DNA of 64,000 nt from JAEUOS01 sp046160545 (GTDB lineage Bacteria > Pseudomonadota > Gammaproteobacteria > Burkholderiales > JAEUOS01): positions 10,156-74,155 of the forward strand of contig JBJXGS010000224.1 in NCBI GenBank assembly GCA_046160545.1, given 5' to 3'. Positions 17,666 to 26,800 of the stretch are shown piece after piece. Position 1 is the stretch's first letter; each line of letters opens with the position of its first letter. The position numbers and the translations under genes are program-made. The notes below the pieces were generated by a model. That model saw only the letters and a program-made list of their open reading frames with translations, was not told the DNA's origin and did not search any database.

Positions 17666-17959
17666 ATGACCGAGGACGAAAAGCGCGACATTGAGAAGTT
17701 TGTGGGCGACACCCAGGCCATGACCGTGAGCGCAGTCGCGCAGGCCATGTCGATTGTCCTGGCGCGGTTGGCCTGGCGCCTCGGTTCGCACGAAAACCTG
17801 CGCGCCGACCTGCGCACTTTTCTGCGCGACTTCGCGCCCGACCGTCCCGAAGATGCAACCAGCGTGCGCATGCACGCGATCATCGATGCGATCCTGCGTC
17901 AATCCCTGCTGCGCTTGAGCGAGATTCCCGACCTCGAAAATCCGCCGCCGGACGATTGA
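17666..17959 (+). CDS. Hypothetical 97-residue helical protein
   Basis: Not recognised. The chosen ATG 17666 has a purine-rich GGGAG about 10 nt upstream; the frame is open further upstream but reads unlike protein. The product MTEDEKRDIEKFVGDTQ... is predicted all-helical and cytoplasmic, with an acidic proline-rich tail (DLENPPPDD). It is divergent from the miaB-side exported protein and followed by a hairpin at 18000-18029 and the tRNA-Met gene. It may be a lineage-specific regulator or tRNA-linked small protein. Confidence 0.6.
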   Translation: MTEDEKRDIEKFVGDTQAMTVSAVAQAMSIVLARLAWRLGSHENLRADLRTFLRDFAPDRPEDATSVRMHAIIDAILRQSLLRLSEIPDLENPPPDD

Positions 17960-17999
17960 TGCGAAAAGTTCGATGCGGTATGCCGGCTTCGAGCCTGAG

Positions 18000-18029
18000 G
18001 CCCGCAGACTCGAAAAGGCGTCTGCGGGC
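18000..18029. terminator. 10-bp perfect hairpin between the 97-aa gene and tRNA-Met
   Basis: GCCCGCAGAC (18000-18009) pairs perfectly with GTCTGCGGGC (18020-18029) around a 10-nt A-rich loop. It lies 41 nt past the plus-strand gene and 14 nt past the 3' end of the minus-strand tRNA, so it could end either transcript or protect the pre-tRNA 3' end. Neither side has a U-tract, so it is not a classical intrinsic terminator. Confidence 0.45.
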
Positions 18030-18042
18030 GTTCCGGATGATT

Positions 18043-18119
18043 TGGTGGCGATTCAGGGATTCGAACCCCGGACCCGCGGATTATGATTCCGTTGCTCTAA
18101 CCGACTGAGCTAAATCGCC
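18043..18119 (-). tRNA. tRNA-Met (anticodon CAT)
   Basis: A 77-nt cloverleaf on the minus strand. Acceptor GGCGATT pairs with AATCGCC, the D-arm is GCTC/GAGC, the anticodon loop ATCATAA carries CAT, the T-loop is TTCGAAT, and the CCA end is encoded. The anticodon stem ACGGA/TCCGC has an A27-C43 mismatch at its base. The 5' G pairs normally and the D-loop is elongator-like, so it is not the initiator. tRNA-Ile2 (k2C34) shares CAT and cannot be excluded without identity-element scoring. Confidence 0.93.
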
Positions 18120-18150
18120 GAGTCCCCCGGTCTGGCCCGGGAGGCAGCGG

Positions 18151-18179
18151 ATTATTCGGGTCTTGTGAGACCGTGTCAA
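18151..18179 (-). promoter_or_regulatory. Promoter of the tRNA-Met gene
   Basis: On the minus strand: perfect -35 TTGACA (18174-18179), a 17-nt spacer and -10 AATAAT (18151-18156, 5 of 6). The GC-rich sequence right after the -10 (CCGCTGCC) resembles a stringent-control discriminator. The predicted start is about 25 nt before the mature tRNA 5' end. This is the best-matching sigma-70 promoter in the window. Confidence 0.8.
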
Positions 18180-18415
18180 TTCCGCAAGTCAAAAATTTTA
18201 TCACAGGCAGGCACTCCTCCGAAGACTTGCGCACCGCCGCAGGCAGGGGCAGCAACATTGCAATTGTTCAAGAAAATCAACGGCTCTCACACGGAATTGC
18301 CATCGTGCGCTGCACAAAAAGTGGGTATGATTGCGGCCTGGTTGCAGTTGTCCAACACTATAGAAGAGTGATCGGCCTTGATGCGCTGGTGTGCGTTCGG
18401 CTGCTCTGACAAACG
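18180..18415. other. Non-coding upstream region of panE
   Basis: About 236 nt between the tRNA promoter and panE. It is locally AT-richer than its surroundings (AAAAATTTTATCACAG near 18190) and contains a TATAGA -10-like hexamer at 18359-18364, without a convincing -35. Short open frames here lack coding character. I see no RNA gene or repeat in it. Confidence 0.4.
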
Positions 18416-19438
18416 ATGAAAATTTGCGTAGTCGGCGCCGGCTCGATCGGCGGACTTTTGGGCGTCAAGCTGGCGCTGGCGGGAAATCAAGTCACGCTGA
18501 TCGCACGCGGTCCCAACCTGGCCGCCATTCGCGCCGGCGGCATGAAACTGATCACGCACGATGGCGCCGAATTACTGGCGCGCGACGTGCTTGCTACCGA
18601 CCGCCTCTCCGAGGCCGGCCCGCAGGACTTGGTTATCCTTGGCATGAAGGCGCACCAGGTCGAGGCGATCGTCGGCGATCTGCCTGCGCTGCTAGACGAC
18701 GATACCGTGATCGTGCCGATGCAAAACGGCATCCCGTGGTGGTATTTTCAGCGTCACGGGGGACTGCACGAGGGCAAGACTGTCGCCTCAGTTGATCCCA
18801 GTGGTGCGATCGCACGCGCCATCGATCCCAGGCGCATCATCGGCTGCGTCGTCTATCCCGCCGCCGAAATCGCCGCGCCGGGCGTGATCCGCCAGATCGA
18901 GGGCGACCGCTTTCCGGTTGGTGAACTCGATGGCGCCATGGGCGGACTGGAGAGCGAGCGGGTCCGGCAGGTCTCGCAGGCATTTGTGGCTGCAGGATTC
19001 AAGTCGCCTATCCTGCCGTCGATCCGTTCCGAGATATGGCTCAAGTTGTGGGGCAACCTGACCTTCAACCCGATTTCGGCCCTGACCCACTCGACACTGG
19101 TCGACATCTGCCAATACCCGCTGACCCGCGCGCTGGCCAAGCACATGATGAAGGAGGCCGAAAACGTCGCCGCCAAGCTGGGTGTGGCTTTTCGGGTCGA
19201 TATAGACCGGCGCATTGCCGGCGCCGAGAAAGTCGGCAAGCACAAGACCTCGATGCTGCAGGACATCGAGGCCGGGCGTGATCCCGAGATCGATGCGCTG
19301 GTAGGTGCGGTCATCGAACTGGGCGAGACCGTGGGCGTACCGACGCCGCACATCGAAGCGGTCTATGCGATGGTCAAGCTCTTGGGACGCACCATGAAGG
19401 ACGAGAAGGTGTACGTGCGCGCCCACCCGATCGTCTGA
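18416..19438 (+). CDS. panE: 2-dehydropantoate 2-reductase family protein
   Basis: A 340-residue NADPH-dependent ketopantoate reductase of pantothenate synthesis. The dinucleotide-binding GAGSIGGLLG is at residues 7-16, with PMQNGIPWW in the middle and the C-terminal helical domain containing EIWLKLWGNLTFNPISAL, where the catalytic-type Lys lies. Paralogues with this fold act on other 2-oxoacids, and the PQNG-type motif is slightly atypical, so the substrate is the uncertain point. No clear Shine-Dalgarno is seen. Confidence 0.82.
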   Translation: MKICVVGAGSIGGLLGVKLALAGNQVTLIARGPNLAAIRAGGMKLITHDGAELLARDVLATDRLSEAGPQDLVILGMKAHQVEAIVGDLPALLDDDTVIVPMQNGIPWWYFQRHGGLHEGKTVASVDPSGAIARAIDPRRIIGCVVYPAAEIAAPGVIRQIEGDRFPVGELDGAMGGLESERVRQVSQAFVAAGFKSPILPSIRSEIWLKLWGNLTFNPISALTHSTLVDICQYPLTRALAKHMMKEAENVAAKLGVAFRVDIDRRIAGAEKVGKHKTSMLQDIEAGRDPEIDALVGAVIELGETVGVPTPHIEAVYAMVKLLGRTMKDEKVYVRAHPIV

Positions 19439-19505
19439 GCAAATCCTTCTTCCGATGTCCGGTGGCGCAGCCACCGATGGTGCGCCGCTGCGCTATGCTA
19501 TCGAA

Positions 19506-20690
19506 ATGAAAGTCGATGTCGCCATCGTCGGCGCCGGGCTGACCGGGCTTTCCCTGGCAGTTGCGCTCGGGCGGGCCGGTCGTCGTGTGGCGGTGGTGGA
19601 CGCACGCGCAAGGCGGCCAGACGAGCGTGGCGCAGACTACGATGCGCGCATTTATGCTGTCGGTCCGCCGGCAGTCGCCTGGTTGACTGGCCTCAAGGTA
19701 TGGCAGGGTGTCGCTGCCGACCGCACGGTGCGGGTCGAGGAAATGCAGATCCATGGCGATGCGCCGCGTCCCGGCGACCCGCCGCTTGAACTGTCCGCCT
19801 ATCGCGCCGGCATCGCCGAGTTGTGCACCATCGCTGAGGAGGCGGAAATCGGTCGCGCGCTCGAGCGCGCAGCGCAGCACACCGGCGGCCTCGAATTCCT
19901 GCGGCCCGCCCGATGCGTGTCGTTGACGCAGGACGAGCATCTGACGCGCCTGCGGCTGGCCGATGGTCGCGAGATCGACGCTCGGCTGGTCGTGGGTTGT
20001 GACGGCGCCAACTCCTGGACCCGTGATGCCGCTGGTATCAGCGCGCAATCTGACAGTTATGGACAGAGCGCTGTGGTGGCGAATCTGGCCTGCCGCGCGC
20101 CGCATCGAAATCGCGCCGTTCAGTGGTTTCGCAGCGAGGCGGACGGCAGCGCCGGCGTGCTGGCCTGGCTGCCGTTGCCAGGCGAACGCGTGTCCATCGT
20201 CTGGTCGGTTGCCGACGCACTGGCGGCGCGCCTGATCGCCATGCCCGAAGATGAGTTCGTCGCGCGACTGCGCATGGCAGGCGCGCACCTTTTGGGCGAC
20301 ATGCGCCTTGAAGGCCCGCGCCTGGGATTCGCCCTTCGCAAGCAGGTGGCTGCAAGCTTTGTAGCCGGCCGCGTCGCGATTGCCGGCGATGCCGCGCATC
20401 AGGTGCACCCGCTGGCCGGTCAGGGACTCAACCTGGGCCTGGGCGACTGTGCCGCACTGGCGGCAGCGCTGGAGGGCGCCGACGACTGCGGCGAACGACG
20501 CCGGCTGCGCTCCTGGGAGCGCGCCCGCAAGGCGGCGGTGTCCGAGATGGTCGGTGTGACCCACGGCCTGCAACGTCTGTTCAGCCAGCCGCATCCGGCA
20601 GTGCGCGCGTTGCGTAATCTGGGCTTGCAGGTGGCGACCCGACTGCCGCTGATTCCTTCCCTCCTCGTGTCGGGCGCGACCCGAGCCTGA
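19506..20690 (+). CDS. UbiH/UbiF/COQ6-family FAD hydroxylase (second ubiquinone hydroxylase)
   Basis: A 394-residue FAD monooxygenase. The start MKVDVAIVGAGLTGLS (ATG 19506) matches the family; an upstream ATG at 19455 adds an unrelated 17 residues. FAD motifs: VGAGLTGLS near the N-terminus, VVGCDGANSWTRDAAGI in the middle and GDAAHQVHPLAGQGLNLGLGD. The GDAAH motif separates it from the UbiH at 2876. It probably hydroxylates a different ring carbon of the ubiquinone precursor (UbiF, UbiI or UbiM role not resolvable by eye). It is followed after 28 nt by dsbC. Confidence 0.85.
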   Translation: MKVDVAIVGAGLTGLSLAVALGRAGRRVAVVDARARRPDERGADYDARIYAVGPPAVAWLTGLKVWQGVAADRTVRVEEMQIHGDAPRPGDPPLELSAYRAGIAELCTIAEEAEIGRALERAAQHTGGLEFLRPARCVSLTQDEHLTRLRLADGREIDARLVVGCDGANSWTRDAAGISAQSDSYGQSAVVANLACRAPHRNRAVQWFRSEADGSAGVLAWLPLPGERVSIVWSVADALAARLIAMPEDEFVARLRMAGAHLLGDMRLEGPRLGFALRKQVAASFVAGRVAIAGDAAHQVHPLAGQGLNLGLGDCAALAAALEGADDCGERRRLRSWERARKAAVSEMVGVTHGLQRLFSQPHPAVRALRNLGLQVATRLPLIPSLLVSGATRA

Positions 20691-20718
20691 GTCGGGACCG
20701 CTCTACAAGAAAGCCATC

Positions 20719-21468
20719 ATGAAGACAATTCTTGCTGTCGTTGCCGCCACCTTCCTGCTTCTAGCCGCCCCTGCGCAGGCGCAGCAGGACGCCCGCGAAC
20801 CGGTGCGCATCGGCGGGCCCGAGGCCAACATCAAGCGCCTGGTCGAATCCCGGCTGCCCCAGGGTGCCGTCGTCGATGCCGTGACGCGCACACCGTTCTT
20901 CGGTCTTTTTGAAGTGCGCATGGGCAGCGAAATCGTCTACACCGACGAGAAAGTGACCTACATTTTTCATGGCAGCGTGCTCGACGGCAAGACCATGGAG
21001 AACCTGACCCAGGAGCGCATCAATCGGCTCTCCATGATCAAGTTCGACGACCTGCCGCTCGCGTCAAGCATTCGCCTGGTCAACGGCAATGGCAAGCGGC
21101 GCGTCGCCTACTTTGCCGACCCCAACTGCGGCTATTGCAAGAAGTTCGAGCGCGAGGCGCTCGCGCAGATCAAGGATGCGACCATTCACATTTTCATCTA
21201 TCCGATCCTGTCGCAGGACTCGGTGGTCAAGGCGCGCTCTGTGTGGTGTTCGCCGGATCGCCTGAAGGCCTGGAACGACTGGATGCTCAAGAATACCGCC
21301 CCGACGGCTGCGGGCAGCTGCGAGAATCCGATCGACAGCATCCAGGCGCTCGGCCAGCGCCTGCGCATCAACGGCACGCCCACCATGTTTTTGGCCAACG
21401 GGCGGCGCCTCACCGGCGCGGTGCCGCTGGCGCAACTGGAGGCGGCGCTCGCCGACGCGTCCAAGTGA
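20719..21468 (+). CDS. dsbC: Thiol:disulfide interchange protein DsbC
   Basis: A 249-residue periplasmic disulfide isomerase. The signal peptide ends around PAQAQQ. The N-terminal dimerisation domain (ANIKRLVESRLPQ to YIFHGSVLDG) is followed by the thioredoxin fold with active site CGYC (137-140) and the cis-Pro loop GTPTMF. A second Cys pair (VWCSP and GSCENP) is the expected structural disulfide. Its stop overlaps the GTG of rpiA. Likely clients include LptD, encoded at 8150. Confidence 0.95.
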   Translation: MKTILAVVAATFLLLAAPAQAQQDAREPVRIGGPEANIKRLVESRLPQGAVVDAVTRTPFFGLFEVRMGSEIVYTDEKVTYIFHGSVLDGKTMENLTQERINRLSMIKFDDLPLASSIRLVNGNGKRRVAYFADPNCGYCKKFEREALAQIKDATIHIFIYPILSQDSVVKARSVWCSPDRLKAWNDWMLKNTAPTAAGSCENPIDSIQALGQRLRINGTPTMFLANGRRLTGAVPLAQLEAALADASK

Positions 21469-22127
21469 CGCAGGACGAACAGAAGCGCGCGGTCGGCGTA
21501 GCCGCGTTGGCCCATGTGGTCGAAGACAGCGTCGTCGGGGTCGGCACCGGCTCGACCGCCAACCACTTCATCGACGCGCTGGCGGGCATGAAGAACCGGA
21601 TTCGCGGCGCGGTGGCGAGTTCGGTCGCGAGCGCCGAGCGCCTGGCCGGCCACGGCATCGCCGTGCTGGACCTGAACGAGGTTGCCGAGATCCCTGTCTA
21701 CGTTGACGGTGCCGACGAGATTGACAATGGCCTTAGCATGATCAAGGGTGGGGGCGGCGCGTTGACGCGCGAGAAAATCGTTGCCGCGGTGGCGAAGAAG
21801 TTCGTCTGCATTGCCGACGCGTCCAAGCTTGTCGACCGGCTCGGGCGTTTTCCACTGCCGCTCGAAGTCATCCCGATGGCGCGCGAACACGTGGTGCGCG
21901 AGATGGTGAAGCTCGGCGGAAGGCCCGTGCTACGTGCGGGCTTTGTCACCGATAACGGCAACATCGTGCTCGATGTTGGCGGGCTCTCGATCGCCGACCC
22001 AGCAGTGTTCGAGTCGGCGATCAACCAGATCACCGGGGTCGTAACTGCAGGCCTGTTCGCGCGGCGCGGCGCCGACGTACTGCTCTTGGGCACGCCGCAA
22101 GGCGTGCGGACGATCCGGCGGCCGTAA
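21465..22127 (+). CDS. rpiA: Ribose-5-phosphate isomerase A
   Basis: A 220-residue enzyme interconverting ribose-5-P and ribulose-5-P. The start is GTG 21465, whose GTGA overlaps the dsbC stop. Motifs: VGVGTGSTANHFID, the phosphate-binding SSVASAERLA, YVDGADEIDNGLSMIKGGGGALTREK with catalytic Asp and Glu, and GNIVLDV. It is complete and of normal length. It converges on yggX, 24 nt away, with no clear terminator between them. Confidence 0.95.
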   Translation: MTQDEQKRAVGVAALAHVVEDSVVGVGTGSTANHFIDALAGMKNRIRGAVASSVASAERLAGHGIAVLDLNEVAEIPVYVDGADEIDNGLSMIKGGGGALTREKIVAAVAKKFVCIADASKLVDRLGRFPLPLEVIPMAREHVVREMVKLGGRPVLRAGFVTDNGNIVLDVGGLSIADPAVFESAINQITGVVTAGLFARRGADVLLLGTPQGVRTIRRP

Positions 22128-22151
22128 GCGGCCCGACCCTAGGGCGGCTTG

Positions 22152-22424
22152 TCAGGCCGCGGGCGGAACGTAGCCCGAGGCGGCATCGGCGCCGCCTTCA
22201 AAGAGGAATTTCTCAGCCTGCTCCATCAGGTACTTGCGTGCGCGCGGGTCGGCGCCCGAGAGGCGGTTTTCGTTGATCAACATGGTCTGGTGCTTAAGCC
22301 ATTGCGCCCAGGCCTCCTTGGAAATGCCTTCCCAGATGCGTTTGCCCAAATCGCCCGGGTAGGGCGGGAAATCCATGCCTTCAGCCTCGCGGCCGAGTTT
22401 TACACACTGCACCATGCGCGCCAT
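22152..22424 (-). CDS. yggX: Fe(2+)-trafficking / oxidative-damage protection protein YggX
   Basis: A 90-residue small acidic protein with the family hallmark MVQCVKLGREAEGMDFPPYPG (Cys7) and WLKHQTMLINENRL. YggX protects Fe-S clusters from oxidants and may traffic Fe(II). It lies 17 nt after argA on the same strand, a frequent pairing in betaproteobacteria, and is probably co-transcribed with it. Confidence 0.93.
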   Translation of the reverse strand: MARMVQCVKLGREAEGMDFPPYPGDLGKRIWEGISKEAWAQWLKHQTMLINENRLSGADPRARKYLMEQAEKFLFEGGADAASGYVPPAA

Positions 22425-22441
22425 GACTGCTCCGATGATAA

Positions 22442-23809
22442 CTAAAGTTTCTTGAGGAAAATCTTGGATTGCCGCTGGAAGTTGTAGAGCTTCTGGCGCG
22501 CTTCCGGGAGCTCGTCAAGCGAACCCTCGACGAAGCCACGTTCGATGAACCAGTGCGCGGTGCGGGTTGTCAGCACGAACAGGCGCTTGACACGCATCTG
22601 ACGTGCCTTGGATTCCATGCGCGACAAGAGCTGCTCGCCGTAGTTGCGTCCGCGGTAATGCGGCGAGACGACAAAGCAGGCCATCTCGGCCAAGCCCTCG
22701 CGGGCGAACGGGTAGAGCGCTGCGCAGCCGGCGACCACGCCGTCGTGATCGATGACCACAAACTGCCCGATCTCGGCTTCCAGCTTCTCGCGGCCGCGTC
22801 GCACCAGGGTGCCATCGGCCTCGAGCGGCTCGATGAGCTTGAGCACCCCGCCGACGTCCTCGATGGTCGCCTCACGGAAATTCTCCAGCCCTGCCTCGGT
22901 GATCATGCTGCCGATGCCGCCGTAGGAGAAGAGTTCCATGAGCAGCGAGCCGTCGGTGGCCAGCGGAATCATGTGCGTGCGCGCCACTCCGCCCTTGGAA
23001 GCACGAACCGCGGCGTCGAGCGCGCGCAGCGTGGCATCGCTCATGCGTGAGAGTTCGGGCGACTGCGCCGCCGCCTTGAAGAGCATCTCCGCCTCGGCTG
23101 CGGCGAGTTCACGCGAGATTTCCTGCGCGCGCGCCCGCTTGGTCTTGGGTCCCGGCAGCGGCGGCAGGCCTGCGGCGTCGATCAGGAAGATGAGCTTCTC
23201 GGCGTCGAGCGCGACGGCCACGCTGGCGGCGACATCCTCCATTGTCAGGTTGAAGGCCTCGCCGGTCGGCGAATAGCCTATCGGCGTCAGCAAAACGATG
23301 TCGCCGTTGGAAAGCGCGTGATGCACGGTCTCTGCATCGACATCGCGCACGGTTCCCGAGAACTGCATGTCGACACCTTCGATCACGCCGACCGGCTGCG
23401 CCGTCAGGAGGCTGCCGGACATCAGGCGCACACCCTCGGACTGGGCCATCGGAGTGTTCGGCAGGCCGAAGGAAAAGCGCTGCTCGAACTCGATGCGAAG
23501 CCTGCCGACGGCCTCCTTGACGCAATCCATGGCCTTGGGGTGGGTCACGCGCTGGCCGCGGTGGAAGTCGGTCGACAGGCCGCGCGCGGCGAGCGCTGCA
23601 TCGATCTGCGGGCGCGACCCGCAGACGATGACAACGCGGATGCCCAAGCTGGTGAGGAGGTTGATGTCCTGGGTCAGGGACTCGATCTGACCCGACTCGA
23701 CGACCTCGCCGCCGAAAGCGACGACGAAGGTCTTGCCGCGAAACGCATGGATCCACGGCGCAGCCGAGCGAAACCAGGTCACGAAGTCGGCAGTCTGTTG
23801 CTGTCCCAT
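22442..23809 (-). CDS. argA: Amino-acid N-acetyltransferase (N-acetylglutamate synthase)
   Basis: A 455-residue classical ArgA catalysing the first step of arginine synthesis. The N-terminal half is an amino-acid-kinase fold (KTFVVAFGGEVVESGQ, VVIVCGSRPQID and LLTPIGYSPTGEAFNL), which normally binds arginine for feedback inhibition. The C-terminal GNAT domain runs from about IEDVGGVLKLIEPL through CFVVSPHYRGRNYGEQLL to RTAHWFIERGF. It is divergent from hrpA with a 66-nt gap. Confidence 0.95.
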   Translation of the reverse strand: MGQQQTADFVTWFRSAAPWIHAFRGKTFVVAFGGEVVESGQIESLTQDINLLTSLGIRVVIVCGSRPQIDAALAARGLSTDFHRGQRVTHPKAMDCVKEAVGRLRIEFEQRFSFGLPNTPMAQSEGVRLMSGSLLTAQPVGVIEGVDMQFSGTVRDVDAETVHHALSNGDIVLLTPIGYSPTGEAFNLTMEDVAASVAVALDAEKLIFLIDAAGLPPLPGPKTKRARAQEISRELAAAEAEMLFKAAAQSPELSRMSDATLRALDAAVRASKGGVARTHMIPLATDGSLLMELFSYGGIGSMITEAGLENFREATIEDVGGVLKLIEPLEADGTLVRRGREKLEAEIGQFVVIDHDGVVAGCAALYPFAREGLAEMACFVVSPHYRGRNYGEQLLSRMESKARQMRVKRLFVLTTRTAHWFIERGFVEGSLDELPEARQKLYNFQRQSKIFLKKL

Positions 23810-23860
23810 GGAGGAATTGTAGCGGGCATCCCGCGCAGCAACGAGCTGATGCTGCCCAAG

Positions 23861-23866
23861 TAGAAT
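23861..23866 (+). promoter_or_regulatory. Candidate -10 hexamer immediately upstream of hrpA
   Basis: TAGAAT (5 of 6 to consensus) ends 9 nt before the hrpA ATG, and no Shine-Dalgarno lies between them. If used, the transcript would begin at or next to the ATG, giving a leaderless mRNA. No -35 match is present at 17 nt, so confidence is low. Confidence 0.3.
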
Positions 23867-23875
23867 CCGCGCGCC

Positions 23876-26800
23876 ATGCCGCCAGAAAATCCGCCCGCGG
23901 CGCCGCGACGCTCCTTCAGTGAATCACGCCAGCGCGCGCCGCTCGCGATTGCCTTTCCCGAGGAGCTGCCCGTCTCGGCACGCCGCGATGACATTGCAGC
24001 GGCGATTCGTGCACATCAGGTGGTGATCGTTTGTGGCGAGACGGGTTCGGGAAAGACCACCCAGCTGCCGAAGATCTGTCTTGCCCTGGGCCGTGGCGAG
24101 CGCCGTGTCATCGGTCACACCCAGCCGCGGCGCATCGCCGCGCGCGCGACCGCTGCGCGCGTCGCCGAGGAACTCGGTGTCGAGCTCGGTGGCGCGGTCG
24201 GCTACAAGATCCGTTTCAACGAGAAGGCAGGCCGCGACACGCGCATCAAGCTCATGACCGACGGCATCCTGCTTGCCGAAACCCTGAGCGACCCCATGCT
24301 TGCGGCCTACGACACGCTGATCATCGACGAGGCGCACGAGCGCTCGCTCAACATCGATTTCCTGCTGGGCTACCTCAAGCAGCTGCTGCCGCGCCGCCCG
24401 GACTTGAAGCTCATCGTCACCTCGGCCACCATCGATGCGCAGCGCTTCGCCACCCACTTCGCGTCCGCTACCGGCTTGGCGCCGGTGATCGAGGTGTCCG
24501 GGCGCTTGTATCCCGTCGAGGTCCGATATCGTCCGGTGCGCCATCCGGACATGGCCGAGGACGACGAGCGCGACCTGGAGGATGCGATTATCGACGCCGT
24601 CGACGAATGCGCGACCCTGGGCCGCGGTGATGTCCTGATTTTCCTGCCTGGCGAGCGCGAAATCCGCGACACCGCCGAACTGCTCACCCGACACTTCGCC
24701 GGGGCGCGCGCCGCCCCGGAGATACTGCCGCTCTACGCGAGGCTTTCGGCGAACGAGCAGGAGCGCATATTCCGGCCGTCCGGAGCACTGCGCCGGGTCG
24801 TACTCGCCACCAACGTGGCCGAGACCTCGCTCACGGTGCCCGGCATCCGCTTCGTGATCGACCCGGGTATCGCGCGCGTCAAGCGCTACAGCTATCGCAA
24901 CAAGGTCGAGCTCCTGCAGGTGGAAAAGGTCTCGCAGGCCGCGGCCAGCCAGCGTGCCGGGCGTTGCGGACGGGTGGCATCTGGTGTGTGCATCCGGCTT
25001 TTTGGCGAAGAGGACTTTGCGGCGCGGCCAAAGTTCACCGACCCCGAGGTCCTGCGCAGTTCGCTGGCCTCGGTGATCCTGCGCATGAAGTCGCTCAAGC
25101 TGGGCGAGATCGAATCCTTTCCCTTTCTCGAAGCGCCGCCCGGCAGGGCGATTGCGGACGGTGTGCAACTTCTGCAGGAGCTTGGCGCGCTCGACGAAGC
25201 GGGCGCGCTCACGACGACCGGCCGCGAACTTGCGCAATTGCCGCTTGATCCGCGGGTCGGCCGCATGATCCTGGGGGCGCGCGACACCGGCGCACTCGCG
25301 GAAGTGCTTGTGATTGCCGCGGCGCTCTCGGTGCAGGATCCGCGCGACCGGCCGTTGGAGCGCCAGGAGGCTGCCGACCAGGCCCATGCGCGGTTTCGCG
25401 ACGAGAAATCCGACTTTCTGGGCATGGCGAAACTCTGGCAGTTCTTCGACGAGGCCCGCGACGAGCTCACCAATCGCCGTCTCGCCGAGGCTTGCCGCAA
25501 GAATTTCCTTTCAGTCAGGCGCATGCGCGAATGGCGCGACGTGCATTCGCAACTCTCCCAGCTTGCAGCCGAGCAGGGCTGGCGCGCCAGTGCAAAGCCT
25601 GCGACGCCCGAGCAGGTGCACCGCGCCCTGCTGACCGGCCTCCTGGGTAACGTGGGTTTGAAGAGTGAGGGCGAGGCGCACTATTTGGGCGCGCGCGGCA
25701 TCCGCTTCTTCGTCCATCCGGGCTCAGCGCTGCTCAAGAAGGCCGGGCGCTGGGTCATGGCCGCCGAGTTGGTCGAGACCACGCGGCTCTATGCGCGCAT
25801 GGTCGCCAATCTCGACCCGCAGTGGATTGAAGAGGCGGGCGCACACCTGCTCAAGCGCACCTGGCATGACCCTCGCTGGGAGAAGAATGCCGGCCGTGCC
25901 ATAGCCCTCGAGCGCGGCACCCTCTATGGCTTGCCGGTCTATACCCAGCGCCGCATCGACTACGCCAAGGTCGATGCCCGCCATGCCCGCGAACTCTTCA
26001 TCCGCGGAGGACTGGTCGCGGGTGAGCTCGATACGCGTGCCGCCTGCTTTGCCCACAACCGCCGCCTGGTGCGCGAGATCGAGGAGCTCGAGCACAAGTC
26101 ACGGCGGCCGGATGTACTTGTCGACGAGGAGCTCATCTTCGCCTTCTACGATGCGCTGGTACCGACCGAGGTGGTCGATGCGCAGACCTTCGAGACCTGG
26201 CGCGTTGAGGCCGAGAAAAGGTCAGCGAAGCTCCTGTTCCTCAAGCGCGACGACCTCATGCGCCATGAGGCGGCGGGCATCACGACCGACCTGTTCCCCA
26301 AGCTCACGCGCTTGTCTGCAGGGCCGGCCGAGTTTGCGCTTGGCTATCACTTCGAGCCGGGTTCGCCGCGCGATGGCGTGACCGCGACCGTGCCGCTGGC
26401 GACCCTGAACCAGATCGATGCCGACCGCGCCGACTGGCTGGTGCCGGGTATGCGCAAGGAAAAGGCACTGGCTCTGCTCAAGTCATTGCCGCAGCGCATA
26501 AGACGCGGCTGCGTGCCCCTGCCGGAGTTCGCGGCGGGATTTGCCGATACCCATCGCGGCGAGGCCGTGCCCGCGGGGACCATGGCGCAGGCCCTGGCCC
26601 GCGTGATCCGCGAGCGCACCGGAACAGCCGTGCCGCAGGACGCGTTTCGCGTCGACTCCCTGCCCAGGCATCTGGTCATGAACTTCAAGCTCGTCGATGA
26701 GCACGGCCGCCAGATCGATCTTGGGCGCAATCTCGCGGCGTTGCGCGCGGAGCATGCCAGGAGCGCGAGCGCCAGCTTCGCCGGCGCCGCGCGGGCGCGG

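Noticed and set aside
18173..18409. Two short open frames upstream of panE
   Set aside because: They lack coding character and overlap the tRNA promoter side; treated as intergenic.
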